The notes under the pieces are model-generated. The model did no database searches, had not been told where the DNA came from, and saw only the letters and a list, made by a program, of their open reading frames with translations. Shown piece by piece: positions 1 to 11,946 of a stretch of 64,000 nt of DNA (its first letter is position 1; each line of letters starts with the position of its first letter). Source of the DNA: Xylogone sp. PMI_703 (lineage: Eukaryota > Ascomycota > Leotiomycetes); the NCBI GenBank assembly GCA_021399445.1, contig JAJTUQ010000003.1, positions 2,356,001-2,420,000 on the forward strand. Reading direction: 5' to 3'. The translations under genes were made by a program, and so were the position numbers.

Positions 1-3000
1 AAGCACCTCCAAATCCGGGGATTAATATAACCCGCGTACAGAGGTACTATTTACAGCATCATGTTGGTTTTTGGCCCCCTCATCCACATCCTGCCCCCTT
101 CCCTGCTGCGCGACAGCCGGATTGAGCACGACTTGCAGATGCGCAAAAATATCGCGCGCGGTCTGGCTCCTTCTTTTTTCAATTTTCTTTCCGTGCCTCT
201 TTTTCTTTTCTTTTTCCTTCTCTCTTCTTCTGTTCTTTTTGTTGTGGTACGATTTTATCTCTGGGCTTTTCCGGTTACTTACTCGGCAGCATGGGGGGAG
301 GGGGCATTCCCTGCCTGCCTCTTCCGAAGCTGATACCGCAACTTAAAGTATGAGATGCGCTGCGCAAAGTTCGCAGTGAATGATCCATCTGTCAAGAAAC
401 AGTAACTCCTGCGATCAGCTATGAGGTAGATAAGCTCGCAAAAAGAACCATAAGAGGGGTAGAACATCGAATCGTCGACTGTGATCAACCCAGGTTGGAG
501 GAGGAAAAAAAGCACTGTAAGAGAGATGGAGGCAGGCAGGTAGGTCGTTACGACCAATACGACCACACCCCTCCCTCCAATGCTGTATATTTCCAGCCCA
601 CCCCTCCCTACTACAGTATCTGTACCGTAGTTGTAGCTGTGCACGGAGTATCGTACTGTGTAAGAAGAAAAACCCTCGATACGATACGGGCACAATACGG
701 TGCCGTACATACAGATAACATGTACTGTAGTGATCAGCCTGGGCTAGTATGGTTACGCGCGCTCATTTCGTGCAGACACTCGGGTCACACAACAGCTGTG
801 GAAATCTCTCTGCCTATGCCTTCGTCCCTCTTATTTTCTTCCTTGTTGTATTTTCCTTCAGTTTTCTCCACATTTATATTTCGTCATTGAGGGAAGGTGC
901 CTTCCCCCTCCCCCTTTCGGCTTGCTTTCCTGGCGTGCCTGGGTCAGCCCTAGCCGCTGGGTGACTTGTACCTGTACGTACTTCGTCAGGACGAGGGGCG
1001 GGGGGAAGTGGGAAGAGGGATGTATCTGACGAGAGCATTACTGTACTGAAATGAATTGAAAAAATTTTCCAGAGTACAACTGCGAGAACTGTTGGAGAAT
1101 GTTGGAGAGCGTTGGAGGATGTTGATCTCCCATTCTTGCGCATGCATAAGTCGTGGTTGGTTGTTGCGCTTCTTGCTGCGGCAACGTCTCCCCGGCCTAT
1201 TGTATTGAGCGTGCAGAATGCAAAGGCAAGGCTTGTACAAAAGTAGAGATGCGTCGCATTCGTAATTGAAAAATGGATTCGATTTCTCTCTCGGTTTCTG
1301 ATCAATCTGCAATAAGTATCGTGTTATCATGTTGTGTAATAGTTGGGCACAAAAAGATATATGATCTCCCAAGAAAATCTGGCAAATAAGCGCAGATTTG
1401 TTTTACGGTTCCGCAGAGCGTTACACAACGGTGGATTGTCTTGTGATCACAAAACTACGTGAATGCTGTAGCCAGAGGTCTGGACCTGAAACCTGGGCTG
1501 TGAAGAATAACTTCTCAGCAACATATTCTCGGTTAGTACTCTGGTGAGAAAATAAATGCAGTTTTACCTTGTTGTCATAACTGATTATTTCATATGTGGG
1601 TTGCGCTGCGCAGTGCATAGCTCAGATAAACCACCGCCATACACAAATTCCTCTTCGCTGTTGTTTGCCTCTCGCGCTGCCCTACGCATTGCCCCTCTAC
1701 CAACACCCCCAGTGGTGTGCCGAGTACCAGTGTGCACAGTCATGACTAAAGAGCCGCCCTCCTTCGCTACGCGCACGGGCAGAGGGGTCGAAAGGGATAA
1801 GGCTCTTCTGGTATGGTAGGACAAACAAATGTGCGCTGCCTGGCCTGCGTGCGGCGGCCTGAGGAACAGGCATCCATGTCCGTCCCATGGGTGGGGCCCT
1901 CCGTTCCGCTACGGCGCGAGGCGGGAATGCGTTATGCATTGCAGCAGAGACACGGATCTAGGGCGGGTGCTCGCATGAGATTGAGGTCTTGTGACCGGCA
2001 AATGCGGTTTAGCCTCTGGTGTCCCCGAAGAATCAGGCGGTGTGCAACCCGAGAGCCGACCCGCCATTGGCCTGCTCATTGCCTGCTGTCACTGTCCAGC
2101 TGGCGTCCGTGCCCCTGCCTGCGCAACAGCCAACCTCTCTCGATCGACTCCGCGAGTGGGAGGGATCGGTGCGGCTTGCCGGCGAGGCCACGGCTCCTGC
2201 TTGCTTTCGGAGTTTGCACGCCCTTCTGGGCATTATTTGGGCAAAGCATAATAGCGCTCTGCCTGCCTGCTTGCTGTGTCGTGCCAGGCCGCGCGCAGCA
2301 AGTCCAGCCAGGGAGGCACGACAGTTTTTGGCCCCTTTCAGACGGCAACGCAGAAGGAGACCCCTCCGCTCCCAACAACAGCACGGTTGCGCCTCCTCCG
2401 ACTGGCAGAGGAGAGACCCCTATGCAAGATGCGTTGTCAAAGAGTTGGGGATTTGGGTGGCATCATATCGTCTCTCTGCCGCGATCGCTGCGTCGGCATA
2501 ACCTCCCCATAGCGCTAGCTGGCTTTGCTGGCTTTAGCTAGTGCGATCGCGCAGGCGATCAAGTACCACCGCAGTCTGACATCGGACTAACGGCGTCGAT
2601 GGTTAGCCCTCAGAAACTGTGCGAGTGAATAAAGTGTGGGCGCTGTGTGTGATGAAGGGAAAAAATGAGTGCCAGGAGAGATCTCCGTCGCCCGGTTTCA
2701 AACACATTGGCCCGAGTTCGGGCTGTTCTGCCCTGTTCTCTGCCCTGATCTCGGCTTCTCGGACACAAAAGACTCGGACCGGATTGTGTCAGCCCTTTTA
2801 GCATTTCGTTCCCGGCCGTAAAAGCTATATCACCCCATCCGGGCGAGGGTCGTATCTACAGCATTATGCGCACCATAAGCTTATATCTAGCATCAAACGG
2901 GTCCCTACGTTGTAAGCCGCACTAAGTTTCGCCGAGTCAAGCACACACACTGGCTACACCCGAGCCATTGAAAACCGAAACAGCATGGTAATGAAAACAG

Positions 3001-3215
3001 ATCGGTCTCACCATTTGCGTAATGGGCACTGTTTCTGCTTAGAAAAGGTGATATATCTTTATTAATTGCCAAGTTCATGGGTTTGTGGTGTCGGATAGGA
3101 GGGTGTCCCGTATCCGCAATATCATCCTTCTGCCGGGTGATGGCACTGCATGAGCACCAGTACCAGCAGCAACGGTGACAGCATAAGCACCATGGCCGAC
3201 GTAAGAGCCATTGGC
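1..3215. other. Gene-free GC-rich tract, part 1
   Basis: No reading frame here resembles a known protein or has fungal gene structure (ATG, GT-AG introns joining conserved blocks). Open frames such as the 242-codon one at 1813-2541 are rich in Arg, Cys, Pro and Ser, as expected for chance frames in GC-rich DNA. Visible structure is limited to a 10-bp minisatellite near 1091 and a dense run of GTAC-type words at about 605-735. This is the distal part of a 15.5 kb block without coding sequence that ends at the zinc-cluster gene. Confidence 0.6.
1091..1124. repeat. 10-bp minisatellite, about 3.4 copies
   Basis: Three adjacent decamers beginning GTTGGAG (GTTGGAGAAT, GTTGGAGAGC, GTTGGAGGAT) are followed by a partial fourth unit, GTTG. 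Copies differ only in the last three bases. It lies in gene-free DNA and looks like a slippage-type tandem repeat. Confidence 0.85.
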
Positions 3216-6200
3216 ATTAACACCACTTGTGTAGTAGGTTTATTAAAGAGAAGAGAAATGGGCGAAACAAGGCATGCGTTGCTGCTACTATAGGCTGGCC
3301 CAGAAATGCAAGCCTGATCTTGACGCTCCTTCCCGCGGGGTCATCTGTATGTCGCCTGCGCCCGAAACGGCTGCTGCCGGCGTTGTTTGATCTCTGCTGA
3401 AAGGACGCTACTAAGCGGCACAGCATGTGCTCGCCCGGCGCTTCCATCCTCCTCTCAAGGCCTGGGGATGGAAGAGGGTGTGTAACATTCACCAGCCTTT
3501 TGAGGGGATATCTGACCACGGAGATTCCCACGTCCGGGCGAAGGGTGTCCTGGGGCATATGGATGAGCTGTCTGCGGGTTTGAAGATTTGCATTTGTTAT
3601 AATTCTGATTGTTTTCTCGATGCATCAGGCCACCATGCATTGGTAACGCTCTCACTAGCTGTTTGTAGGCTTCTCTTGTGCGCTGTGCGTACTTAGGTCG
3701 TCTTTCCGCGGCAAACTGCGTAATTTTTTTCGCCGTCAATGGAACGCGCACGAGCTTTGCTCCGATCCAATTAGGCTTGTGGTTGGGATATCTGTACGGA
3801 TCCGTACCTTGGTCACATCCACACGCAGCAGTGCTGTGTTAGTCGAATCATTGCCGCGAATGACCTCTATCACGCGCTACTAGTAGCGTCGGCTATCCGC
3901 TGGGAGGATCTGCCTTTCGCAAAGCATCGCACCGTGCAGCATCGGTTGTTTCGACGTCATGTCAACCTCAAAACAAATCTCATGGCTTCCTCAGGATGAT
4001 ACGGGTATTATGGCAGCTGGATAGTGTTGAGATCTATCTCGGTTGCCCTGAGGCGATGTCGCATGTTGCAGATCTCAAACCAAACCACGCCAATCGAAAC
4101 TGATCTCCACGAAGTCGAGGTAGCATTGGTCAGAAACGTCTGGAACGCTTCGCAAACAACAGATAAAATGAGGTTCGGAGATTAGTGAGACATTAAAGCT
4201 CAGGCACCTTAGACATCCTCGTCAGCTATCGGTATTTTACCCTAAGTAGACGCTTGCTGCTCAAGGTGAATCCGACCTTGATGATGGACGATGGATGACT
4301 GGACGGGACCAATGAACAAATCCAGAAACTCGACATGCTGTGGTGCGATGCACACAGCCATCAACAAGGAGGCCACTGCACAAACGACCAGGTCAGACTA
4401 AGGGACAGCAGCAATAGCAGTAGTGGACTGTACAGCAGCGTGGTAGTCCAACCTTGCTGCAGCACAATCACAAGAAAGGCGCAGTGCAGCGCAGTGCAGT
4501 ACGGTATTTCTCCAATGGTCAAGTGCGCTGTGCTGTGCAATATGGAGTTATATCACGGCGTCGTAGTCTGGTTGCCTTGAAGAGCTTGCCCCCAAAAAAA
4601 TGTCTCGAGGAGCTTGCTGTACTCTGTGTACTGTATGAATCTCCAAAGTGTATCTGTGGTGGCATTCCCGCCAGCCAGAAGCGTGGGGTGATCTCGGGAC
4701 GTCCCCTTAGCATTATTTCAGCCCTGGCCATGAGCCGGCCCGTACGGGCTGATGCTGCCCAAGCCCGCACCCACCGCCGCCGCTTGTGGCCAACAAGACC
4801 TCACTTCTGCCAAAGCCGCCTCAATAATCCTCCATTCTCCCCATCCAACATGCCTCCGCACACACCACGCCCGTTGAGGCAAATGTGTTGGACACTGCCC
4901 AGCCGCATACAAAGGTCATCTGCTCGATATAATATGCATGCACTCTGCAATCGTCGTCCCGCAAGTATTACAGTGCAGTGTTTTGCTGCGCCTGCGGCGC
5001 CTGCCAGCACAGTACATGACTGAGGAGCCTCGACGTCAGGGATGCAGATGGCGGCGGGCCCTGTTGGTCTAGGTCCGTGGCAAACGCCCCGAGAGCAACC
5101 TTTGGCTCCTCCAACTTCAACCCCAACTCTTTGGCTTTTCCACTTCCCCATGCACCCGACCGAGGCAACAAGGCCCACGTATCTTCTTCGCTGAGCGAAA
5201 AGAGACAGGGTGATCAGATAACGAGACTTACGCACGGATTTCTACAGGTACCCGTCGTTGCAACTTCGGTGGTGGATTGGGGTGTTTCTTCAATATGAAC
5301 CCCATCTTTCTGTCTTTCTTCGGTCTCACCTACAGGCTATAACAGATACCTTGTCAGGAACCCCTCGCCGTCTGACTGCCATCCAGGCCATTATTGGAAA
5401 GAGGATGCGCACCTCTGCTGATGATAATACAACGAGGCGTTGAAAGGGGTAACAAAGACAATAAGGGTGGCCGTCGTCACAATCTGTTTTTCTGCAACTC
5501 TGAGGTGGGAAGCTGTCAGGCTGGCCTTTTTTCTTCACCATACATGGCGCACAATTGCCTCGCACACAAGCTCTCCACAGCACAGCATCCCATCCAAGTT
5601 TCCCGTGTTTGGGTGGTTTCTCTGCATGGGGCTAAATTAACGGGATTTCCGTCTTCCCGCTGCGCCGATCCTTCTCGTTTCCGCCCCATGCAGAGCTCAC
5701 GCCCGGTTGGCTGTGTGCTTGCTTCTGCTGCGTGTACGCTTTGGAGAGAGAAGTGTGTGTGCGTGTGCGACATTATTGCATGGTTTGATTCAGTAGCGGT
5801 GCCTTGATCGAAATACTCTTTCGTGTTCTTTGCGAAAGCCCGTTTTCCCTGCTGTTGAATTGCTTCCTGACTGGATCGGTCGGGTGAATTAATTGCAAAG
5901 TGGGCTTCCAATGTGGTTTGAAGGTCGTGTTGTATTGTGTGTGGTCTATAAATGGTTGGTGATAATGGTCAGGATGCTACAGTACGGGTGTGGATGGGCG
6001 TTTGCGTAAAGGGAGAGAGGAGAGAAAAGAAAGAAAGAAAGTGTGTGTGTTGAGAGAGAGAGGGCGCATGCGCGCGAAAATCTCACGCAAGTCCACAACC
6101 AGCAACGCACCAGCGGGAGTTTCCATATTGCAGCATCTCCGCACAGCACTGTAGAAGCAACAGTATATTACAGTCACTCTCGCCAGATCTATCAACTGGT

Positions 6201-9120
6201 ATGGGATTCTTGGCTAGGATTGCATCCGTGCTGTCGCTGCTCGAAAGGGGAGCGCACGATGGTTCAGAATAGGATGCACTCTGCCCCCATACGAGAAGAC
6301 GATTTTCTTTTGTTCGGCGGTAGCATGTCTTTTGTGGTCGTCTTCCCTTTCTCCCCCTGTAAGGTGGAGGTGCCACAGGGCTGGCTGCACATCCACACCT
6401 CGGAAACCACCACGAGGCCTAAAGTTGAACCTCAGCTTTGTCCCGTCAGTTGTCTTTCAATACGGTGGTAGTCATGAATCAACGGGGGGAAACGCATACA
6501 GTACATCCGTATAATGGATGCGCACCGCTTCCCAGCAATGACAACGCAAAGATGCGCATGCTCGTATCTATATGTATGTCTGCACAGCCGGCTCTGCCCG
6601 CTCTTCCATGGGGAGAGCTGCTGCTTTCAACAAATGCCGTGATCCGTGATACGCTGCGTGCTGATGACGCTTGATGAAGTCAAGTCACCGCATCCGCCCT
6701 TTCCTCCAAGCTGCGATTCAGCCGAGTCAATCCAGTGCAGTCAGCCAGCAGGTACCTGAAACTCCGCAACACCTGAGCGAAAATCGCACGTGGGAACGGG
6801 AAGGTCCCAATGGATCGAGTTGCAGGTAGGTATGCTCGAGGTATGTAAGAAAAGGCAAAGCCCAAGGATGCAAGCCCAATTGGCAGAAATGGTGACGTTC
6901 TTGGGGGCCTCTTGTGCCCTTGCTTCCTCTTTCTTTCTTTTTTGCCGGCCCCACAGGACACATGGTTGAGCAGCGTACGCGCGACTTCGGGAAAAGAGCC
7001 AAGCCACCATACCCGTAGTCGACGTTCCCTCTCGGTTTCTGCGTTGTCCACGCCGTTGCTACCCTGTCCGCTCATTGCAGTCGCAGGTTTCCATCGCTTC
7101 CATCGCTCTTCCATTCGATCCCTTCTTCGCCCTCCCCCCGTGTTTCCCAGGCGCTACGGCATTCCGGAGGTATGGGATACGGGTCCAGATCCCAGCAGGT
7201 GTGAGTGTCTTTCTTTCTGAGCCGTGCGGCGCGTGCACCCAATCAGGAATCCTCTGCAGTGTCCTTGACTTGTTTTTTCCTCTTTCGCAAGATGGGGGCG
7301 AGAGGCGCGGTAGAAACTTTGTGCGGCGAAGTGTGTGCGCGTATGTGAAAGTGTGCGCGTGGTATGTGCTTCTGGTGTGTGTGTTACCATGCGGTACGTA
7401 CACAGTAGTGTAGAACAAAAGAAGCAAAAAAGAAGAGTCAAAGCTTCCGATTGCCGTTGGATCTGAAACTTTACTAAGACTGCATCATAGTACTGTAGGT
7501 AGGTAGATGCTTCTTCTCTTTCTTTTCAATGCAGAATTCACTATTTCGCATGTCTCTGTCGTGTTTTGTCTTCTGCTGCTGAGACTCTTACGACTTCTTT
7601 TTGTTGGGGCGGTTTCGCCTTTGGCTTGTATGCTCCCCTTCCTTCGTCGTCTTCACTCTGCGTGGTTTGATTGGGGGAGTGCCGCACCTGCATGGGACCA
7701 TGTCGGGGAAGGAAGGAAGGGAAGGGCGGTGCGGGCCTTGGGTCCAAAGGGATGGTCCTTGGATGGCGGGCGCAGGAGCCACCCTTAAACCAATTGCGGG
7801 TGCAGCTGCACGGGATTGAGGGAAGGGACCGGGTGGTAAGGACAAGGACATGACCATGACCAGAACACCGCGCAGGGCGATAATGTACGGTAATATGGGA
7901 AGTCTAGATTGATTTTGGAGGGCTGAAGAAGCACCGAGGCCGTCCGGCCACCACATTTGAGCTGGTCAACCAGGTAGGTAGTAGGAGCTGCGTTTGGACC
8001 GAGGCGGTTTATTGTGCAGAGTTGTTGCAGAGTGGTCCTGTCGTTCCTGGCTAGGGGGGTGCGCGTAAGATGAGTTAAAGAGTCACGCTTTGAACGCCAA
8101 ACCGCGCAAGAGGTGATGATTTTCCGGGGAGCAGAAAACGATAGGCATGCCATGCGTCGTCAATCATACGGTGTTGAAGATATGGTGTGAGAATCGATGG
8201 TTAGGGAAGAGCCCAGCTGAGAGTCAATGCAGATCTTCCAGGACCAACAACAGACACGGACACCAAGAACAGAGAGCAGGCAATCTCCAAGTGTCAAAAC
8301 ACCATGCACATCACAGTGCGGGTAGCCAGGTTGCCTTCGACTAGACCCGTAGCTTGTAATGTAGCATCTGTCGAGAAATGAGGAAAGACAAACGGATTGG
8401 AATCATACCGCTGAAACCCGATACTACAGTGCTGTTGATATCGTTGCGAGGACGCGACCTGTGCTCGTTCTACCGTCCTTTTTGTAGATTGTTCTAATCA
8501 ATTATACTCAATTAGATATCCAGCGCCGTCGTGGAAGATCCGGATCAAACATAGTGAAAATATTCTAGGTTTCAAGCGCAGAAGCAGAATCGATGACGAT
8601 GACGCAGGTCAGGACGGGACGAACAAGCTCGCAAAGCAGCTTGTATCACCATCACTCGGCCGCGGGCGGCATGCGGCGCGCCTTCCTATCCGCCACATGG
8701 GATAGCGCAGAATTATTAGCTATTTGTACTTGATATGCTGTTGGCCAAATTACTGCGGCGGCCCGAACATAGTCTTTCTGGAAATGGTCGAATCCAAACT
8801 AATTATCCGTTTGCTTCTGCTGACGCATTACTGTGTAATTGAGTGGCCTCTTGCCTTTTCTCCTTCTCGGCCGCTTCCTTTCTTTTTTTCCCACTAAGGG
8901 ATACCCTAAAAAGACATCGTAGTTGGGAGTTGGACAAGTGGTGATGTACATATGTAGACAAACATATGGGGTCGTCGCAACCACCTATGTCATTGTCTGC
9001 CGTCATCTGGCCATTATCCAGAATTAATTCGTAGAGTATTACAAGCGTTGTACGCCAGATCAAAGCCGGAAGAAAACCCGAGCAACTGACAAAGTGACAT
9101 TGCATTTACATTACTCGAGA
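3216..9120. other. Gene-free tract, part 2
   Basis: No supported gene. The six frames yield only short low-complexity peptides, and I found no conserved motif, tRNA A/B-box pair or transposon domain. Local features are a compound microsatellite at 6010-6063, a (GGAA)-rich purine stretch near 7700 and scattered TACTGTA words. Base composition alternates between GC-rich and moderately AT-rich pieces, for example around 8480-8560 and 8780-9060. Confidence 0.55.
6010..6063. repeat. Compound microsatellite: GA-rich, GAAA, GT, GA
   Basis: A purine run passes through GAAA units (about 6027-6040), then five GT dinucleotides (6041-6050), then a GA run (6052-6061). It is a simple-sequence compound repeat in noncoding DNA. 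Confidence 0.9.
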
Positions 9121-10460
9121 AACTGATCTATTTCCTGCTGCCTCTTTTACTGTTCGTTTTCGTTTCAGTGTGGTTGTTGCTTTGCGATGGACGCGCCCTC
9201 ATGCCTTCCCTTTCCATATCCACACACATCATTCATCCACCATCCACCGTGGCATCTCCATCCGGAGCGGCCGTGAGCGAGTTTCTCTGCTCCTAGAGGT
9301 GAGCGCACACCGTCATCGACGAGCTAGCCCTGCTGGGTGGTTGTCGAGTCGCGAAGCCAGGATTGCTTGCCACCAGGCTCGCACGAGGTTAGGGAGCAGA
9401 AGGGGGGCTGTTCAGAGGTGAACGAGTCGAAGGGAAGAGAGCGGCTAGGGCAGCTGTTCGTGTCACAGCGGATACTTCCTTGGACGCGATCCCTGGGCGG
9501 TCAGCACGATTGGCCCGGCCGGCAAGCGTGAGCAGGCAGCCAAGGGGGTTCGGGGGCGGGCGTGCGCGCCAGGCATCGCCAGGGTTCAGCAGCGTGGTTT
9601 GGTCCTGTGCAGGCGGCGGACGGTACGGTACGGTACTGGCCAGGCGAGACACGCTGTTGGGGCTGGGTCAAGCGATTGCATCTGCCATTTGGAGATGCGT
9701 TCTTATTCGCCGCGAAGGGAATGCTGCATTCCAGGCCCTGGGCGCCGGTTTTCTGTGCTGCTGCGTCCGGCACGCGAGGTGGTGGTATTGACTACAGAAA
9801 AGTTGGGCAACGGTTTGCAGCGGCGCGGTGCGGTGCAGTGCTGATTGCTGACGCCTGGTGGAGGGGCCCGTCGGTGGGAAGAGAGGAGGTGATACAGTGC
9901 AGGGCGACTGGTGATGTGTACTGTACGCTGCTGATGTTGGTGTTGGTGCCGACGCTGTGAGCAGCAGCGGCGAGGCCTCTACTGTACTGTGGTAGCACCG
10001 CAAGCAGTAATTAGCCCAGCACCAGCAGCTGCACTGTACCGCCCGTCCCTGCCGGCCCCGTCGCTGCAGGCTCTTGTGCGCTGGTGGGCTGCTAGGGCCA
10101 TGGTCCACTGCTGTACTGTACAGTGTACCGTACTGTCCTGTCCGGCACTGGGCTCGCGGTGCGAAGAGAGGGGGACAGATGGCAGCGCTGGGTGGCGCTC
10201 CTAGGGGATGCCTGGCGTGCTGGGCTGGTCCCCGTAGCGTTCGCTGGGGGGAGCGGCCTAGCTGCTTTAGCTGGGTGAGCTGGGGGGAAGACAAGAGCAA
10301 GCGCGAGGCCAGCAGCGACCACAAGGCCCAAAAAAGACCCAGCTAGAGGGACCCAGAGGGAAGAAAAGGCTCCACTGCAGCCCGGCCCTCTCCCGATCAC
10401 CCACAGGCCTTGCCGAGCCTAACCTTACCCCCCCAAACCGCCTCTTTCGCTGTGCATCTG
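9121..10460. other. Gene-free, strongly GC-rich tract with GTAC words
   Basis: This stretch is visibly the most GC-rich part of the left region. Long open frames on both strands (for example 10324-9668 minus, 218 codons) have no recognisable domain and seem to follow from the low stop frequency of GC-rich DNA. Words built on GTAC recur: CGGTA repeats at 9621-9635, TGTACTGTAC near 9918, TACTGTACTGT near 9980, and a palindromic cluster at about 10110-10140. No gene is called. Confidence 0.55.
9621..9635. repeat. (CGGTA)3 tandem repeat
   Basis: Three perfect copies of CGGTA are followed directly by CTGG. The repeat belongs to the GTAC-word-rich tract and is noncoding. Confidence 0.8.
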
Positions 10461-11922
10461 CCCGTGTGCTGGCCTTCTCTGTCTGTCTCTGCCAGAGTGA
10501 CGAGAACGCTTGCAAACGACACTGGTGGTATGCGTGTGTGTCTCCCTTCCTTCTCCTGCTCTTAACTCCCTCTCCCTCGTCCTGTTTTTCTTTTCTCTCC
10601 TCTTCCTCTCTTCTACTCTTCTTCTCTCTCTCACACTTACACGCTCTCTCTTCTACCAGACCAACACTCCCTTTACTCGCTGGGCATATCTGATCTTCGA
10701 CTCACGCATTACGTAGTGACTAGGCTCCCTCGGTTGGCACTGTAGAGATTAGAGAGATTGACAGAGCCCACGGAAGCACCTTCGCCTGGCCGCAAAGAGA
10801 CAATTCCATCCTTCTAGTACCTCTGGACCTGGACGAACACGCATCACATACCACTCATCCAACACACGCACTTGCACCGGCACCAATCACAATCACACGC
10901 ACACTGTTCGCAGCTTGACGGATTACTCCAACCACGACTCACGCCCAAGATTAAAGCCGAGCCTGTCCCCCTCCCGTCAGCCACGACTACCCGCCGGGTT
11001 CAGCTGGAAAGAAAAAAAAGATTAGCTAGACCCAAGTGTCATCCTGAGCAGATCACCCGATTGCCTCTTGCTGCGACCCTGGACGACTAGCGCGAACCAA
11101 GTTGGAAAGGACTGAAAAGGGACAACGCTGCCACTCAAAGTCGGTCTGCAGAGGGTACCACCAAGGTGCAAGAACCAACATCTTCCAGCTGCAACCAGCA
11201 GACCAACCGGCAACGCACACTTCGTTTTTTCTTTCCTGCAAGTCTAGCTCAGAGCGCAGAGCGCCGGAAGCTCAAATCGATCCGACCCAGAACCTGAGGA
11301 CACGAGGTTGGGTGAGGCCAGAGTATTAATCAGCTGCAATAGGGCGGCGAGCACGCAAGCAGCAGAGCCAGCAGAAAAGGGCAGGATTATTATTACCTAG
11401 GTACGTCGAAGGACTGTGAGTTGACAGACGGGGGTTCGTCGAGAGAATTTGGGGGGGAGGGTGTGTATGTGTCCTTGGTGTTACAGAGGCACCCGCGGCC
11501 GTGCGAGCGCGCAGGCCCGCCTGGTAGTTCAGGATCCCGACCTTCGGACCCCGCGCTGCGTCGAAGCACCATCAAATTCTCGAATTTCCCAGCGTGACAT
11601 CCTTACCACCTCAACCTAACCTGAACCCCCCTTCCCTCTTCCCCCTCCACCGCCCTCAGCACTCAGCATTCAACTCCTAGCACCCAGCCCAATCTCGCGG
11701 CTGTCACCACCTTTTTTCAATTCCTCCATCCTTCTCATTCTCCCTGCGCGCACACATTTACACTTTCTCTCCTTTCTTGTTCCCAGCTTCCACGCCCCTT
11801 GTTCTTCTCGCACGTTGCTGCTTGCAGAGCTTGGGTGGGCCGGCGGTTGAGTTGTGCCTGTTCTGCGGGCCCTTGGAATCTGTCATTCGTTCCCAGCTGA
11901 CGCTCCGAACCCTAAAGCGCCT

Positions 11923-11946
11923 CGCATCCGCATCGCATCGCATCGC
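11923..11946. repeat. (CGCAT)n short tandem repeat
   Basis: About four to five imperfect copies of CGCAT(C) lie in noncoding DNA upstream of the zinc-cluster gene. Confidence 0.8.

Noticed and set aside
1813..2541. 242-codon open frame, plus strand
   Set aside because: Arg/Cys/Pro/Ser-rich, overlaps equally long frames on both strands in GC-rich DNA, no domain and no codon bias like the real genes.
9668..10324. 218-codon open frame, minus strand
   Set aside because: Composition follows the GC-rich GTAC-word tract; no recognisable motif; opposite-strand frames of similar quality overlap it.
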